Source: Chrysaora quinquecirrha (taxonomy: Eukaryota; Cnidaria; Scyphozoa; Semaeostomeae; Pelagiidae). Taken from it: a DNA stretch of 64,000 bases. A program made the translations under genes and the position numbers. Positions 63,966-64,000 of the stretch are shown in pieces. Each line of letters starts with the position of its first letter. The first letter of the stretch is position 1. The stretch lies in assembly GCA_014526335.1 (NCBI GenBank), contig JACTAT010000059.1:4717560-4781559 (forward strand), read 5' to 3'. The notes below the pieces were generated by a model, which searched no databases, was not told the DNA's origin, and worked only from the letters and a program-made list of their open reading frames with translations.

Positions 63966-64000
63966 TATGGCAGCATCATGTTTGAGGTTGGGTTGTTGCC

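Overview
This window is eukaryotic DNA from an animal. Coding exons are short, flanked by GT/AG splice sites and in continuous phase, and they lie in AT-rich introns full of tRNA-derived SINEs, MITEs and two full-length DNA transposons. Recognisable genes are a MUN-domain (Munc13-family) protein, a rhodopsin-like GPCR, three essential myosin light chains, ZMAT2 and MRPS26. Gene density, repeat style and the two transposon types suggest a non-bilaterian metazoan, most likely a cnidarian. That is inference; no marker here settles it.

Layout. About 0.7-24.4 kb, plus strand: one large gene of some 20 exons encoding a MUN-domain protein. It shows no C2 domain and carries an acidic insertion of roughly 500 residues inside the MUN domain. 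Its introns hold MITEs, SINEs, a foldback element and a telomere-like minisatellite. 24.4-28.4 kb: repeats only, ending in a triplicated block just upstream of a two-exon GPCR (28.4-30.0 kb, plus). 32.0-34.5 kb, minus: a two-exon secreted protein with hexapeptide repeats. 36.2-49.8 kb, minus: three essential myosin light chain paralogues in tandem, each with an uninterrupted coding sequence. Between the second and third lies a satellite array split by a 3.7-kb ISL2EU/Harbinger-like transposon carrying THAP-DDE transposase and SWIM-YqaJ genes. 53.9-56.5 kb: ZMAT2 (plus) and MRPS26 (minus), tail to tail. 56.8-62.3 kb: a 5.5-kb transposon with terminal inverted repeats of about 385 bp, coding for a decayed protein whose conserved block resembles a FEN1/XPG-type (PIN-like) nuclease. 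62.4-62.5 kb, minus: a lone signal-peptide exon.

The MUN protein would be expected to act in vesicle priming or tethering, the light chains in actomyosin contraction, ZMAT2 in the spliceosome and MRPS26 in the mitochondrial small ribosomal subunit. No operon-like linkage is implied. Several well-conserved exons are broken by single-base shifts, almost all of them one-base losses. This looks more like residual assembly error than true decay and should temper any reading of these genes as pseudogenes.

The most novel-looking item is the 56.8-62.3 kb transposon with its PIN-like nuclease. The C2-less MUN protein with its large insertion and the secreted hexapeptide-repeat protein come next.
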